NCBI GenBank assembly: GCA_028023455.1
Contig: JAQFVV010000012.1
Location: forward strand, 8,404,499 to 8,468,498
DNA: 64,000 nt
Direction: 5' to 3'
DNA from: Epiperipatus broadwayi
Taxonomy: Eukaryota > Onychophora > Udeonychophora > Euonychophora > Peripatidae
The notes under the pieces were generated by a model, which worked only from the letters and a program-made list of their open reading frames with translations, was not told the DNA's origin and did no database searches. Shown one piece after another: positions 12,916-23,624 of the stretch. The translations under genes and the position numbers were made by a program. Numbering within the stretch: position 1 is the first letter of the stretch; each line of letters starts with the position of its first letter.

Positions 12916-13672
12916 GTGAATGAAATATACAGATCAATTGATCAAATAATGTCTATTAAAATTATTTTTAATGCATTAAATTTAAAAAATGTTAATGTTA
13001 AAGTAATAAAATTTCTAGTTGAGACATTAAATTTTATTGATAGAAATATTTATGTAGTTTTTAATAATAATTTCTATAGAATGGATAATGGTAGGCCAAT
13101 GGATCTACCTACAATTGCTCAAATATGCAATTTTGTAAATTCAACTTAAGAAGAAATTTTGAAAAAGATTTATCAAAAAGACATGATATATTTGTATGGA
13201 TGACATATTTGTATGTTTTAATCCAGATATTATTAGAGAATTGTTTAGGGAATTAAATTGTTTAGATTGTTTAAAATGGATCAAAATGGATGAAAAGTCA
13301 ATGTGTGTTCAGTTTCTTGATCTTAAGATAACTAGAAATCAATGCAAGCTAGATTACTGTATGAAGATTAAACTAATAGAAAAAAGAAGATACATACCAT
13401 ATAAGTCAATGGTGCCAATATTACATAAAGTAACAGGTTTGAAGTCCTTTTTGTTTAAAAACAACAATCTTTGTAAGTTTACATCAGATAAAAGCAAAAA
13501 TATTAACATTTATATGAACGAATTATTAAATGTTGGATATAATTATCATCTGTTGTGTAATACTATTAAAAACTTTGATAGAAAATATAAAAATAAAGAT
13601 ATAAATAATAAGGTTGATTCTACTAAGAATAAAAAAATATGGATATCAATATTATATATTTCAAACAAATAA
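12916..13672 (+). pseudogene. Penelope-like RT, plus-strand copy, frameshifted
   Basis: Two segments. The first (12916-13149) contains EIYRSIDQIMS, corresponding to the LYxSI motif, and DNGRPMDLPTIAQICNF, corresponding to GxPMG with Gly replaced by Asp. A stop and small indels follow. The second (13196-13672) starts at MDDIFV, the second half of the YVDD block, and continues through VQFLDLKITRNQ and HKVTGLKSFLF, the conserved blocks after the palm. It then runs into a Lys- and Asn-rich linker ahead of the endonuclease. Confidence 0.83.
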
Positions 13673-13802
13673 GTGAATTTTATAAAAGAAATATATAAAG
13701 ATATGAAATTACATTTTATGTACCTCCTGGATTAAATAAAATAATAATAATTTAAAAACTAAAATCTCATTCTTAAATCAAAATTACATTATATATAAAT
13801 GG

Positions 13803-14132
13803 AGATATAAATGTGGTAGTATATATATAGGGAAATCAAGATGTACATTTGGAGAAAAGAACTAAAGTACACTGGCAGTTATTAAAAGACTTCAAAAAAC
13901 TTAACAAAATTTTAATGAAAATGTTAACATTCCAACATCAGTATTTTATGATCACAATAGGTTATGTATATATTGTTTTAATTTGGACTATAATAATGTG
14001 AAAATATTACACATTGAAAGAAACAATAATGAAAAGAAAATAAAGAAAGCTATGTTAATATATAAATGTAAGTATGACTTAATAAATAGACAGGTGGAAA
14101 ACATTAAAATTAATGAATTATGGGAAGGCTAA
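13803..14132 (+). pseudogene. GIY-YIG endonuclease, plus-strand copy
   Basis: The frame opens YKCGSIYIGKSRC at 13806-13850, a good GIY-YIG signature with the YIG intact at 13824-13832. It is followed by a stop (TAA after GEKN), then NIPTSVFYDHNRLC, LDYNNVKILHIER and KKAMLIYKC, ending NELWEG and a TAA at 14130-14132. In Penelope-like elements this domain nicks the target to start reverse transcription. Stops and a frame change near 13900 show this copy is inactive. Confidence 0.77.
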
Positions 14133-14245
14133 ACTTTGAAAGCATGTTTGAAGATATGTTAAAAAAGAATTAGAATTAATTGACAAGTTGAAAGTACTCC
14201 TAGGTGAATAAAAGTTTTTAAAGTTGTACTTTATATATATTTATG

Positions 14246-16203
14246 TTACTATATTTATTAGCTATTTTTAGTCAAAATAAAGAAAACTTACTTTTAATTA
14301 GTTTTTTATTTCACCCTGACTATAAAAAGTTTGGAAAAAAGTTTAGAAGGGAGTTTTTAAAGTTTAGAATTTTGTAGATTATTACAGCATGATGACTATG
14401 AAGTTATAACTGGAAGCAAGAGACAGTATATCTAGCTATAGCTAATTCACAATGGTAGAGTTTGGATTCACATGGAAGCAAAATCCAGCTTTTATGTGGT
14501 TCATATCCTGTATATAAATAATAGATAATATAGAGACTGAAGGGAGTCATTATTGAAGGTCAACAGGTACCATATTATATCTCCCCCAAAGAAGACAACT
14601 AGCCAGTCTATAGAGTTAAGAGGGACCAGCTTACCAAAAGATTATGATGCTATATATGCAGCTTTATCAATATGCAAAGAAGCAGAGACAAAGGTATTGC
14701 ATCATGCATATAAAGTACTTACAGATATCAGTTGCTTTTAAAGGTAAATAATTTTTGACTAAATTATTCAATTAAAACTAGAGTAATGAAAGAAAATAAT
14801 AAATTACCATTTCCAGTTATATTTATTAAAAGTAAAACCCAAGTCTAAAAACAAAGGATTAATTTATAAATGATTTTATTTTGAAATTTAAAAAAAAAAA
14901 TGTCAAAAGTCTTTCTTTCTAGATTGGAAAATGAAAACACTTGCTGGAATATTTTTAAAGATGTTTATAATTAATCAAGAGTAACCTAAAAAAAAAACTT
15001 TTCTGGTCTGTCAAAGAAGTAATATATATTTAAAAAAATTGTAAAAAAAAAAACTTTTTTTTTACCTTTAGAAATAATGAATTAATTAATAACTTTGATT
15101 CATATTTTTATACATATATATATATGCATTTATGTATTATTAAATTGAATAGAATGTTTTATACATCATGTCTGTGTTTATATATATATATATAGATATG
15201 TATCATGTAAACATTTAAAAATCCCTGTAAATTGTTAAATTAATTATTATGTATTATAAAAATGAGGTTCATGTATAGGTTTATGACAATTCAAATATGT
15301 TCATAAATTATTATACCATATGTCTGTGTGCTTATATTTAGGTGTGTTTTATATAAACTTATTATGAGATATTTGTAAATCACAATGTGATAGCTTATTG
15401 TATTAATCAAAATCAGAATGCTGAATTTATATTTATGGATACTCAGCAGACATTAATTTCATTTTATTGTTTTTAATTAATAAATTTATATTTCATTGTT
15501 AAAGTTTTTCCAGTGAATTTATTCAATTTAAAATAATTTTAAAATATCATGTTTGTATTATATCTCTTGATTACAGTAACAGTTATAAAGCTTTGCTCTC
15601 TGAGCTGGATTCATGCATAAAAGGGGTTTACATTTAGTATTATGGATATCAATATGATGATGATCCTGGTTGGTACAAAGGAGATATCCTTTAAAGTCCG
15701 TACACTACATTTCATTTTAATTATTTACTTAGAAATTAAGTTTCTAGTTAGCCAATACATTAATGGTACTAAGGGGCCAAAGCATTGATGATAGACAGCA
15801 TGTTTTAGTATCTCATCATTATTGTTCTAATTGTTATATTCTTATGGATTAGCACTTAAACTTGTGCATACAAATTATTATGTTATGTTGCTGCCCTAAG
15901 TTTGGCAAGGGCTAAATAATTAGCCTGGTCTATAGTAGATCCATTTCAAATTCAGTCACAAGATAGACTGTTGATTTATTTTTATTGTTGATTATTCATG
16001 GCGATAAAAATGATTATTATTTCTGTGTAATGCTGTGTTAACATAGTTAGCTTTTTTCTTGCATATCTCTCAGGTTCATAATTATTCATCATTCCTTTTA
16101 TATTCAATTTTATATTTTGACTTGGGGTTGATGATGATGGTGCTTTCTCATCTTCTAATAATTTAACCCTAATGTGGTGTACTGTTACAATATATATATA
16201 TAT
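14246..16203. other. AT-rich DNA with two unexplained coding-like patches
   Basis: Mostly AT-rich without features. Two plus-strand patches look less random. 14553-14741 is an open frame with ELRGTSLPKDYDAIY and ends near a donor-like AAGGTAAAT at 14741. 15593-15690, after an acceptor-like GATTACAG, reads SYKALLSELDSCIKG and, after one TAG, QYDDDPGWYKGDI. I do not recognise either, and the stop argues against a live exon. They may be remains of an old gene or element. The right end (16187-16203) is an AT-dinucleotide run next to the LTR. Confidence 0.3.
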
Positions 16204-18246
16204 TGTACCGATCGGAATGAAAGTGAAGATCGAATCTAACCGCAAAAACCATATCTGCAACTACCAGGGCGCCATCTAGACATTTGAGCCTAGAAAAATT
16301 TATAAAGTAGGCAGATACGCGCTGTTAAGATTCCACTTTATTTAAATATTCCGATCGTTAGCCCAAGTTACTAGCTCAGCGGAGACGCCGAGATAAAAAT
16401 CTATAAATTTTATATCTTAAATATAAAAGAATAAAATAATAAAAGCCACTGCCAGAAATTAACACAGAAAAATATTTATTTACGCACATATAAATCATTC
16501 TAAATTCGAGGAATAAGTTTAACATTTCGATTTTTATCTTAATTTTTAATTTTACATTTAAAATAGCTTGCTATAATGTTTAATATTTTATTTAGAGGGT
16601 CGAGTATGAATGGACTACATAGGTCTGCATTTGAAAGGAAAATATTCTTCCCTGATTTAACCTTAGGCAACAAATTTCGCAATCAACTGGCCCAATCCAT
16701 CTGATACATTCATGTATTCAATGTAGCATGATACGACAACACAAAATACTATATTGTCAGGAATGTACATCTGAACAATAAGTAGAAATAGAGAAGACAT
16801 TGACTCTCCACCAACAGGAATGTGACATCTGTGGGCAAGTAGAAGAGCACACGTCTGAACTCCAGAGGAATGGACTGCGTCTTCTGCCGACTTACAAACC
16901 CATCCATAGGCAAACAGAGGGTGTGTGCGTATATCTATAATCCTGCCTGTAGCGGATCTCATACTACATTTACTAATTACACAAATATATCCAATCCATT
17001 GAACCAATTCAACTACGAAATGAATAACCTAAGATTACCCTCCCTTAATACAACTTTACAAAACTATATAGCCATTCGCCCGACTTAATTTTAACATTTA
17101 TATACTTGCACAGATTTGTTTAAAAATGTTGGGTATAGATCGATTACACAGATTCCACGGTCAAAAACATTTCAAAATAAACATAAACGATCAAAATACA
17201 AAATTATTGATACCGACAATCGCAGAGGGAAACTTATAAGTAACCCAATAGTATTCACCATAAGATACTTGCATTGTCACCAATAACTTAAAAGACACCG
17301 AATAAATACATTTTAGATACTCACCGTAAGTATCATTATTTATCGAGTCTATATATTTTGATCAAATATGAAAACCAAAATATAATTAACTAAACAATCC
17401 ATGCAGCGTCTATAAACAACTTAAATTTCATACATTTAAAATTTAAACAAAAATAATTTATACAATTAAAATAAATGGAAATGATTTTTTTATCAATAAC
17501 AAACATATAAAATTAAACATCAATTGATTTTAAACTTAAAGGTCAAAAGAAACTCCATTTTAACATTTAAATTGCTTTCACGAAAGTTCTTAATTATTTA
17601 AAAAATTTTTAAGTTCATTGTTAACAGCTTACGGAAGAAGAGTCCAGGTTCTTGTTTTTCCACGGATCCTTGTTTGAAACCCGTCAGATGTTCCGGAGGT
17701 AGCATTAGCTGGTTCCTTTCTCACAATCGTTCATTTTTTAAAATAGAGAGAGAGTGTGTGATATTCTCTCTATCACCACTCTCAAAACAAACAGCTGGAA
17801 CGCCCAATACTCAATATTCTCCTTTTTATATTATCCACCGGATTCAAACAACAAAACCACTAATCTGTTTTTTCGTTATGCGAAGCTTAGGCTTCCATTT
17901 GTCAAGCAAAACTCTTTCTTCTCTTATCTAACTTTCCATACTTTTTAATTAAACAGCTTTTAGATAATTAATAAACAATCATTTCCTTTTATAGATTACA
18001 GGAATAATTAAACCTGTTTTTTTTTACTTCTTATTTTTTTATTAAAATATTTTTATTTTCAATCTTGTATTTTTTTATTTAAAAAATACATTCAAATACT
18101 TTTTTTTTTGTTTTGAAAAAAAAATTTTAAATTTAACATCTGTCAATGTATACCTTTAACAATTTAATTTTGCTTAGTTTTTACTTTTATTTCAACTTTT
18201 AAGTTTTTATTTTAAATAAATGTAACGACATATTTATATATCTACA
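16204..18246 (-). repeat. LTR copy A of element 3 (left)
   Basis: Compared with copy B, the first part up to about 16870 carries extra bases at many places, and from about 17050 onward it lacks bases that B has. Open frames inside, such as 16663-17007, are shared with copy B, lie in LTR sequence, and resemble no protein. It contains a 24-base exact match to an Illumina adapter at 16842-16865. Confidence 0.7.
16842..16865 (+). other. Illumina TruSeq index (read 2) adapter match
   Basis: The 24 bases here, beginning GAAGAGCACACG and ending CTGAACTCCAG, are identical to the internal part of the TruSeq index adapter. Copy B has different, AT-rich sequence at the same place. The true sequence probably starts AGATC, the same five bases that begin the adapter, which may be how the two were joined. 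Confidence 0.85.
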
Positions 18247-18701
18247 TACTACTTCCCAAAAAACAAAAACATTAAAAAAAAAAAACTTTACTTTGTTAGT
18301 AATCTACACAAATTGATTATATATGAAAATTTCAAAAGGACAAAACTTTTTTTTAAAGACAAAACAGTAATTACAAATATAATGATAAAAAAAGTGACTG
18401 AATTTCCTACTCCACTAAATTCTCCCCCTCCCTTCCTGTTTCTTCTCCCCTTTAAGTATTATTTGGCATAAACATAGATTTAAACGACTTTTAAAAAAAA
18501 TTATGATTTATATTTATTATTACTTTTATTTATTAGTTTTTATTCCTCAATTTATCTCTACATTCAATTTTTCTTACTCCCTTTTTAAACAAAACTTCAA
18601 AGTGTAACTCTTGTCAATACAACAAATCTATTTATACTATTTCAGAAAAAAATTCATCACTTTTAAATTCTCGCCCGGTTTATAAAGAGCCGTTGGGGCC
18701 T
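18247..18701 (-). other. Internal region of element 3
   Basis: 455 bp, AT-rich, with C-rich stretches (CTCCCCCTCCCTTCC near 18421) and no open frame of note. On the minus strand a candidate polypurine tract sits at the left edge. The right edge reads GTTGGGGCC before the LTR; if a base is missing here it could hold a primer site starting TGG. I cannot confirm a primer site. Confidence 0.45.
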
Positions 18702-20736
18702 TGTACCGGAAGAGACTAAAAACGCACTACCTAGGCATTTGAGCCTAGAAAATTTATAAAGAGGAGGTGTTAAGATCTTTATTTAAATATTTGACGTTAG
18801 CCGTACTAGCTCACGAGACCAATAAAAATCTAAAATTTATACTTAAATATAAAAGAATAAAATAATAAAAGCCACGCCAGAAATTAACACAGAAAAATAT
18901 TTATTTACGCACATATAAACATTAAATTCGAGAATAAGTTTAACATTTAATTTTATCTTAATTATTTTACATTTAAAATAGGCTATAATGTTTAATATTT
19001 TATTTAGAGGGTCAGTATGAATGGACTACATAGGCTGCATTTGAAAGGAAAATATTCTTCCTGATTTAACCTTAGGCAACAAATTTCGCAATCAACTGGC
19101 GCCAATCCATCTGATACATTCATGTATTCAATGTAGCATGATACAACAACACAAAATACTATATTGTCAGGAATGTACATCTGAACAATAAGTAGAAATA
19201 GAGAAGACATTGACTCTCCACCAACAGGAATGTGACATCTGTGGGCAAGTAGATCAATAAACTAAAAACTCCATAGGAATGGACTGCGGTCTTCTGCCGA
19301 CTTACAAACCCATCCATAGGCAAACAGAGGGTGTGTGGCGTATATCTATAATCCTGCCCGTAGCGGATCTCATACTACCTTTACTAATTACACAAATATA
19401 TCCAATCCATTGAACCAATTCAACTACGAAATGAATAACCTAAGATTACCCTCCTTAATACAACTTTACAAAACTATATAGCCATTCGCGCCCACTTAAT
19501 TTTAACATTTATATACGTTCGCACAGATTTGTTTAAAAATGTTGGGTATAGATCGATTACACAGATTCCACGGTCAAAAACATTTCAAAATAAACATAAA
19601 CGATCAAAATACAAAATTATTGATACCGACAATCGCAGAGGGAAACTTATAAGTAACCCAATAGTATTCACCATAAGATACTTGCGTTGTCACCAATAAC
19701 TTAAAAGACATCTGAATAAATACATTTTAGATACTCACCGTAAGGTATCATTATTTATCGAATGTCTATATATTTTGATCAAATATGAAAACCAAAATAT
19801 AATTAACCCAAACGAATCCATGCACGACGCTCTTCCGATCTAACAACTTAAATTTCATACATTTAAAATTTAAACAATAAATAATTTATACAATTAAAAT
19901 AAATGGAAATGATTTTTTTATCAATAACAAACATATAAAATTAAACATCAATTGATTTTAAACTTAAAGGTCAAATAGAAACTCCATTTTAACATTTAAA
20001 TTGCTTTCACGAAAGTTCTTAATTATTTAAAAAAATTTTAAGTTCATTGTTAACAGCTTACGGAAGAAGAGTCCAGGTTCTTGTTTTTCCACGGAGTCCT
20101 TGTTTGAAACCCAGTCAGATGTTCCGGAGGTAGCATTAGCTGGTTCCTTTCGGTATCACAATCAGTTCATTTTTTAAAATAGAGAGAGAGTGTGTGATAT
20201 TGCGTCTCTATCACCACTCTCAAAACAAACAGCTGGAACTGCCCAATACTCAATATTTCTCCTTTTTATATTATCCACACGGATTCAAACAACAAAACGT
20301 CACTAATCTGTTTTTTCGTTATGGTCCGGCCAAGGCTTAGTGCTTCCATTTGTCAAGCTAAAATCTCTTTCTTCTCTTATCTAACTTTCCATATGACTTT
20401 TTAATTAAACAGCTTTTAGATAATTAATAAACAATCATTTCCTTTTATAGATTACAGGAATTAATTAATACCTGTTTTTATTTTAACTTACGTTATTTTT
20501 TTATTAAAATATTTTTATATTTCAATCTTGTATTTTTTTATTTAAAAAAAAATACATTCAAATACTTTTTTTTTTTTGTTTATGAAAAAAAAAAAATTTT
20601 TAAAGTTTAACATCTGTGCGAATGTATATACGTTTAACAAACGTTTTAATTTTAGCGTTTAGTTTTTTACTTTTATTTGCGAACTTTTAAGTTTTTATTT
20701 TAAATAAATGTAACGACATATTTATATATCGTTACA
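18702..20736 (-). repeat. LTR copy B of element 3 (right)
   Basis: Direct repeat of copy A. It lacks bases relative to A up to about 19070 and carries extra bases afterwards. It ends with a palindrome, TGTAACGA at 20709 facing TCGTTACA at 20729, so in element orientation the LTR starts TGTAACG. The right flank is an AT-dinucleotide run. It contains a 19-base adapter match at 19823-19841. Confidence 0.7.
19823..19841 (+). other. Illumina TruSeq universal (read 1) adapter match
   Basis: The 19 bases CACGACGCTCTTCCGATCT are identical to the 3' end of the TruSeq universal adapter. Copy A reads GCAGCGTCTATAAAC at the matching place. A genomic origin by chance is very unlikely in DNA this AT-rich. 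Confidence 0.85.
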
Positions 20737-21889
20737 ATATATATATATAATTTGTTTGTATATAATTTAATGGGAAGAAGAATGGATAAAAAACAAATCA
20801 TAGTTAATTACATTGAGGCTCAAATCTAATAGAAGAAATTTAAAAAAAATTCCTCTCATGATTTATAGAGTGATAGTGACATACACCACCAATAAAATGG
20901 GTGGAAGCAGAGTATATACACACAGTAGAGTAAAATTAGAAGTACTTAATCTATAACACATATATTTGTTGGTTTCTCTATATAGTAAGATAAAACATGA
21001 ATAATTCATATATGCATAACTATCTAACTCAACACATTTCAAAATTTAATGTAGATAAATGATGTTGGATGTCAATGTATGCTATCAGTGAACTTGTCAA
21101 CTTTTAAGTCTTTGAGTTTAAGATTAATTACAAATGGATATTTTACCACTTAATAAAGGAACAAATGCAAATAGGCAATACGAAAATATTTAAACCTTCT
21201 ACTAAATTCAAAAAATAAAATATTTAGTATAATATATAACATCACACATAGCTTTCACATTTATTGATGATGATCAAACCAAGCATTCTGTACTAATCAG
21301 ACTTTTTCAGAGTAATGGTTTTATTTTAAGATGTATCATTTAACCCTAAAATTCTGGAACAAAGATGCAATATGTGAAAGATAGTTTTTTATTATTGTAT
21401 TGATCTACAAAACAGAATATGAAAATAATATTTATGTTCTCATGAAGGGTAATTTTTCTGTAATAGTTCCAGGTTCTAATTCACAAAAAACATAATCACT
21501 AAGAATAATGTCCACACATCGTAGCTATTTTTATTTGCTTAATTAAATATTTAAAAAAAAAATTAAAATAAGCAAATTAATTAATCAACAACAATTTTTT
21601 TAAACTGTGTAACATAATTAAAATATATATATATAAATATACCACAGTAAGTTTTATATATTGTAACAGATAATATAGAGACATTTTCTTATTAATTACT
21701 TCATGAATTGAGTATACCAAATCTACAACAATGTAAATTTAAGAAATACTTTTATCTAAGCTCTACAAATAAAGTAAGCCAAAATTTGTACTGGAATAAA
21801 GTTAAGATCTATTATTAAATTTATTAAACAAATACCAACCCAACTGGATGCCAAAATTGTAATAAATACAATAAACAATATTTAAAATT
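20737..21889. other. AT-rich intergenic DNA
   Basis: No gene or repeat that I can support. Several short AT-dinucleotide runs. Confidence 0.5.
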
Positions 21890-22476
21890 TATAATTCTTG
21901 TCACACCCATGTTGACCTAAGGTCAATCTGAACTCCACATGTACAAGACATAATCCATTTAATACATATGCAAGGATGGGCAGACATCTCTACAATGTAA
22001 TAACTGAAACACAGGCTTATTATATACCTGTGTCTATATATGTAATATATAGGGTATATGAGCACAGACTTTCACACAACCCACCACTCTCCACTCTATC
22101 TAATAATACTGATACACTCAAGCAATATATGATGAAAAGATAAATAATCACCAATATACAAGAATATCGGCCTTCTAGGATTCCATCATCAGATTTTCAA
22201 TTGAATGGATGGTTGAAGAGTTGGAGTGTGTAGTAGATTGGAGCCTGCCAATTAAAGTATGAAGTTTGTCTATCTTAATATATATCTGGGCACTTATAGT
22301 ATATATGTGTGGAGATGATAATCTGGACCAACTGATGATTGCTGGTTTAGTATGAAATACGTATATTGGTGATTATTTATCTTTTCATCATATATTACTT
22401 AAGTATATCAGTATTATTAGATAGAGTGGAGATTGGTGGGTCGTGTGAAAGTCTGTGCTCATATACCCTGTATATT
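21890..22476 (+). mobile_element. Foldback repeat, family B, with hammerhead motif and tRNA-like arms
   Basis: The core is 22053-22476: an inverted repeat of about 110 bp (22053-22159 against 22355-22476) around a 200-bp body. Read in the outward sense each arm looks tRNA-related, with an A-box-like GTATCAGTATTATTAGATAG and a box-B-like stretch after GTGAAAGTCTGTGCTCA. The body holds GGATGGTTGAAGAGTTGGAG and a hammerhead motif just before the right arm. The same order (inverted tRNA-like arm, body, hammerhead, tRNA-like arm) is seen at 41660-42290, so this is a true family. Upstream flank 21895-21935 contains the palindrome TTGACCTAAGGTCAA, which also has an inverted counterpart near 41920. 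No protein is encoded. Confidence 0.75.
22317..22377 (+). ncRNA. Hammerhead ribozyme candidate, type I (family B)
   Basis: Core CTGATGA at 22332-22338 and GAAA at 22354-22357. Helix I is ACCAA (22327-22331) with TTGGT (22366-22370), then a TGG bulge and GATAATC (22317-22323) with GATTATT (22371-22377, one G-T pair). Helix II is TGCT/AGTA with a U-U mismatch at its base. After GAAA comes the palindrome TACGTA (22358-22363) as helix III, then TA as the cleavage site, so the cut would fall after 22365. A palindromic helix III too short to fold alone suggests action as a dimer. The copy at 42123-42179 supports helix I by paired changes. Activity is not shown. Confidence 0.6.
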
Positions 22477-22740
22477 AAAAATCAAAATGTAAATATAGAA
22501 TGATGATTTATTTATGCCTAAATAACCAATTGATGTCTATGAAAACATTAGGTTGCCTTTTGATAATTGCTGAATTCTAAGCTCAACTGATCAACATTCT
22601 GATGTTTTTATCATTTTTGTCAAATTTTAATTATTTATTTCTTTTATAATCAATAAATTCTTTGTAAATAATATACAATCGAAAAAATATATATTTACAC
22701 CAATGAAATATATATATATACCTATTTCTGTATTTTCATT

Positions 22741-22840
22741 TTATCCTTAAGTTAAATAACTATGTGCGTGATCAAGGGTGCCAGCAGTATGAGATAGCAT
22801 GAATAGTTGAGGATCGTGTGAAAGTCTGACTTCAAATCCA
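22741..22840 (+). repeat. tRNA-like short-repeat fragment
   Basis: The stretch with GTATGAGATAGC and GTGAAAGTCTGACTTCAAATCC resembles the tRNA-like arm of family B: the GACTTCAAATCC part fits an RNA polymerase III box B. No body or hammerhead follows. It reads as a solitary or decayed copy. Confidence 0.45.
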
Positions 22841-23624
22841 CTATATATTACATATTGGAGTGCAGGTATGAAAAAGCCTGTACTGTAGAAAAAATTCATA
22901 TATAAATATTTACAATAAACTTGATCATTTTTTACAATGTATCCCATAAGTCATATGTCTTTAGAAGTATATATTAAGCAGCTAAACAGTTCTCACAAGT
23001 ACTTCCTGCAAAATTTATATATTGTACTTTACACATAAAATGGAAAAATATATAAAAAATATTTCAATTTTTTAGACTTGAATAATTCCAAAAGTACTTT
23101 TTATATTCTCCCTCTTTTTTTGTTTTAGAGTCAAGGCTTTGAATTCATAGTAAGTAACAGAATAAATTATTTAATGCTATATTTTTTGTGCCATATACAC
23201 ATATTTATGAATTAAACATTTATTTGTTTTAATTATTTATTTAATTTTCATGATTATATTGATAGAATATTGAAATCTCTATCTAATGTTATTATATTAT
23301 TTTAAAACCATGCTCATTTTTATATTTGTTTCAGCATTCGCTTAGGGGTCGTAACATTTATTAATTACCGTTCTGAGAAAGAGGAGTAAACAATCGATAC
23401 GGTAAGAAGTAATAATAATAATAAGCATTTTATAAATAATTTTAGATTCATTGCTCCAAAGATTATACATTTGAATACCAAAATGGTGGGTTAAACTAAA
23501 TATTTTTCCAGGAACTTTTAAACTTTTAAATGAATGCAATGAACCATACAAGACATGAAGTTTAGAACATTATCAATAACAAATTAAACAATCGCTTTCT
23601 TTTTTTAAATATATACGTTCTCCA

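Larger units (their letters stand above)
12750..14245 (+). mobile_element. Penelope-like element, plus-strand copy (inverted partner)
   Basis: This copy begins abruptly at about 12750 and runs to about 14245, with its 5' part missing. It matches the minus copy along its whole length in inverted orientation, including the final stretch with AAAGTTGTACTTTATAT at the 3' end. The two copies differ at many sites, so they are not a recent duplication or a simple assembly mirror. The layout is head to head with about 335 bp of unmatched sequence between the arms. Confidence 0.85.
16204..20736 (-). mobile_element. LTR element with almost no internal region (element 3)
   Basis: Two direct repeats of 2,043 and 2,035 bp, each starting TGTACCG and ending in ...TACA, flank 455 bp of non-coding sequence. 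TG...CA ends, insertion into an AT-dinucleotide run on both sides, and a purine-rich GGGAAGTAGTA next to the left repeat on the minus strand all fit an LTR retrotransposon in minus orientation that lost its genes. The left repeat ends ctaca where the right one ends cgttaca, a likely sequencing deletion. The sequence quality is suspect: see the two adapter matches and the copy comparison. Confidence 0.65.

Noticed and set aside
16663-17007. 114-codon minus-strand frame, repeated in part at 19004-19210
   Set aside because: It lies wholly in LTR sequence, includes adapter-derived residues, and resembles no protein.
22150-22200. Minus-strand CTGATGA near the left foldback arm as a third hammerhead of family B
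   Set aside because: No GAAA in place and the flanking arms do not pair.
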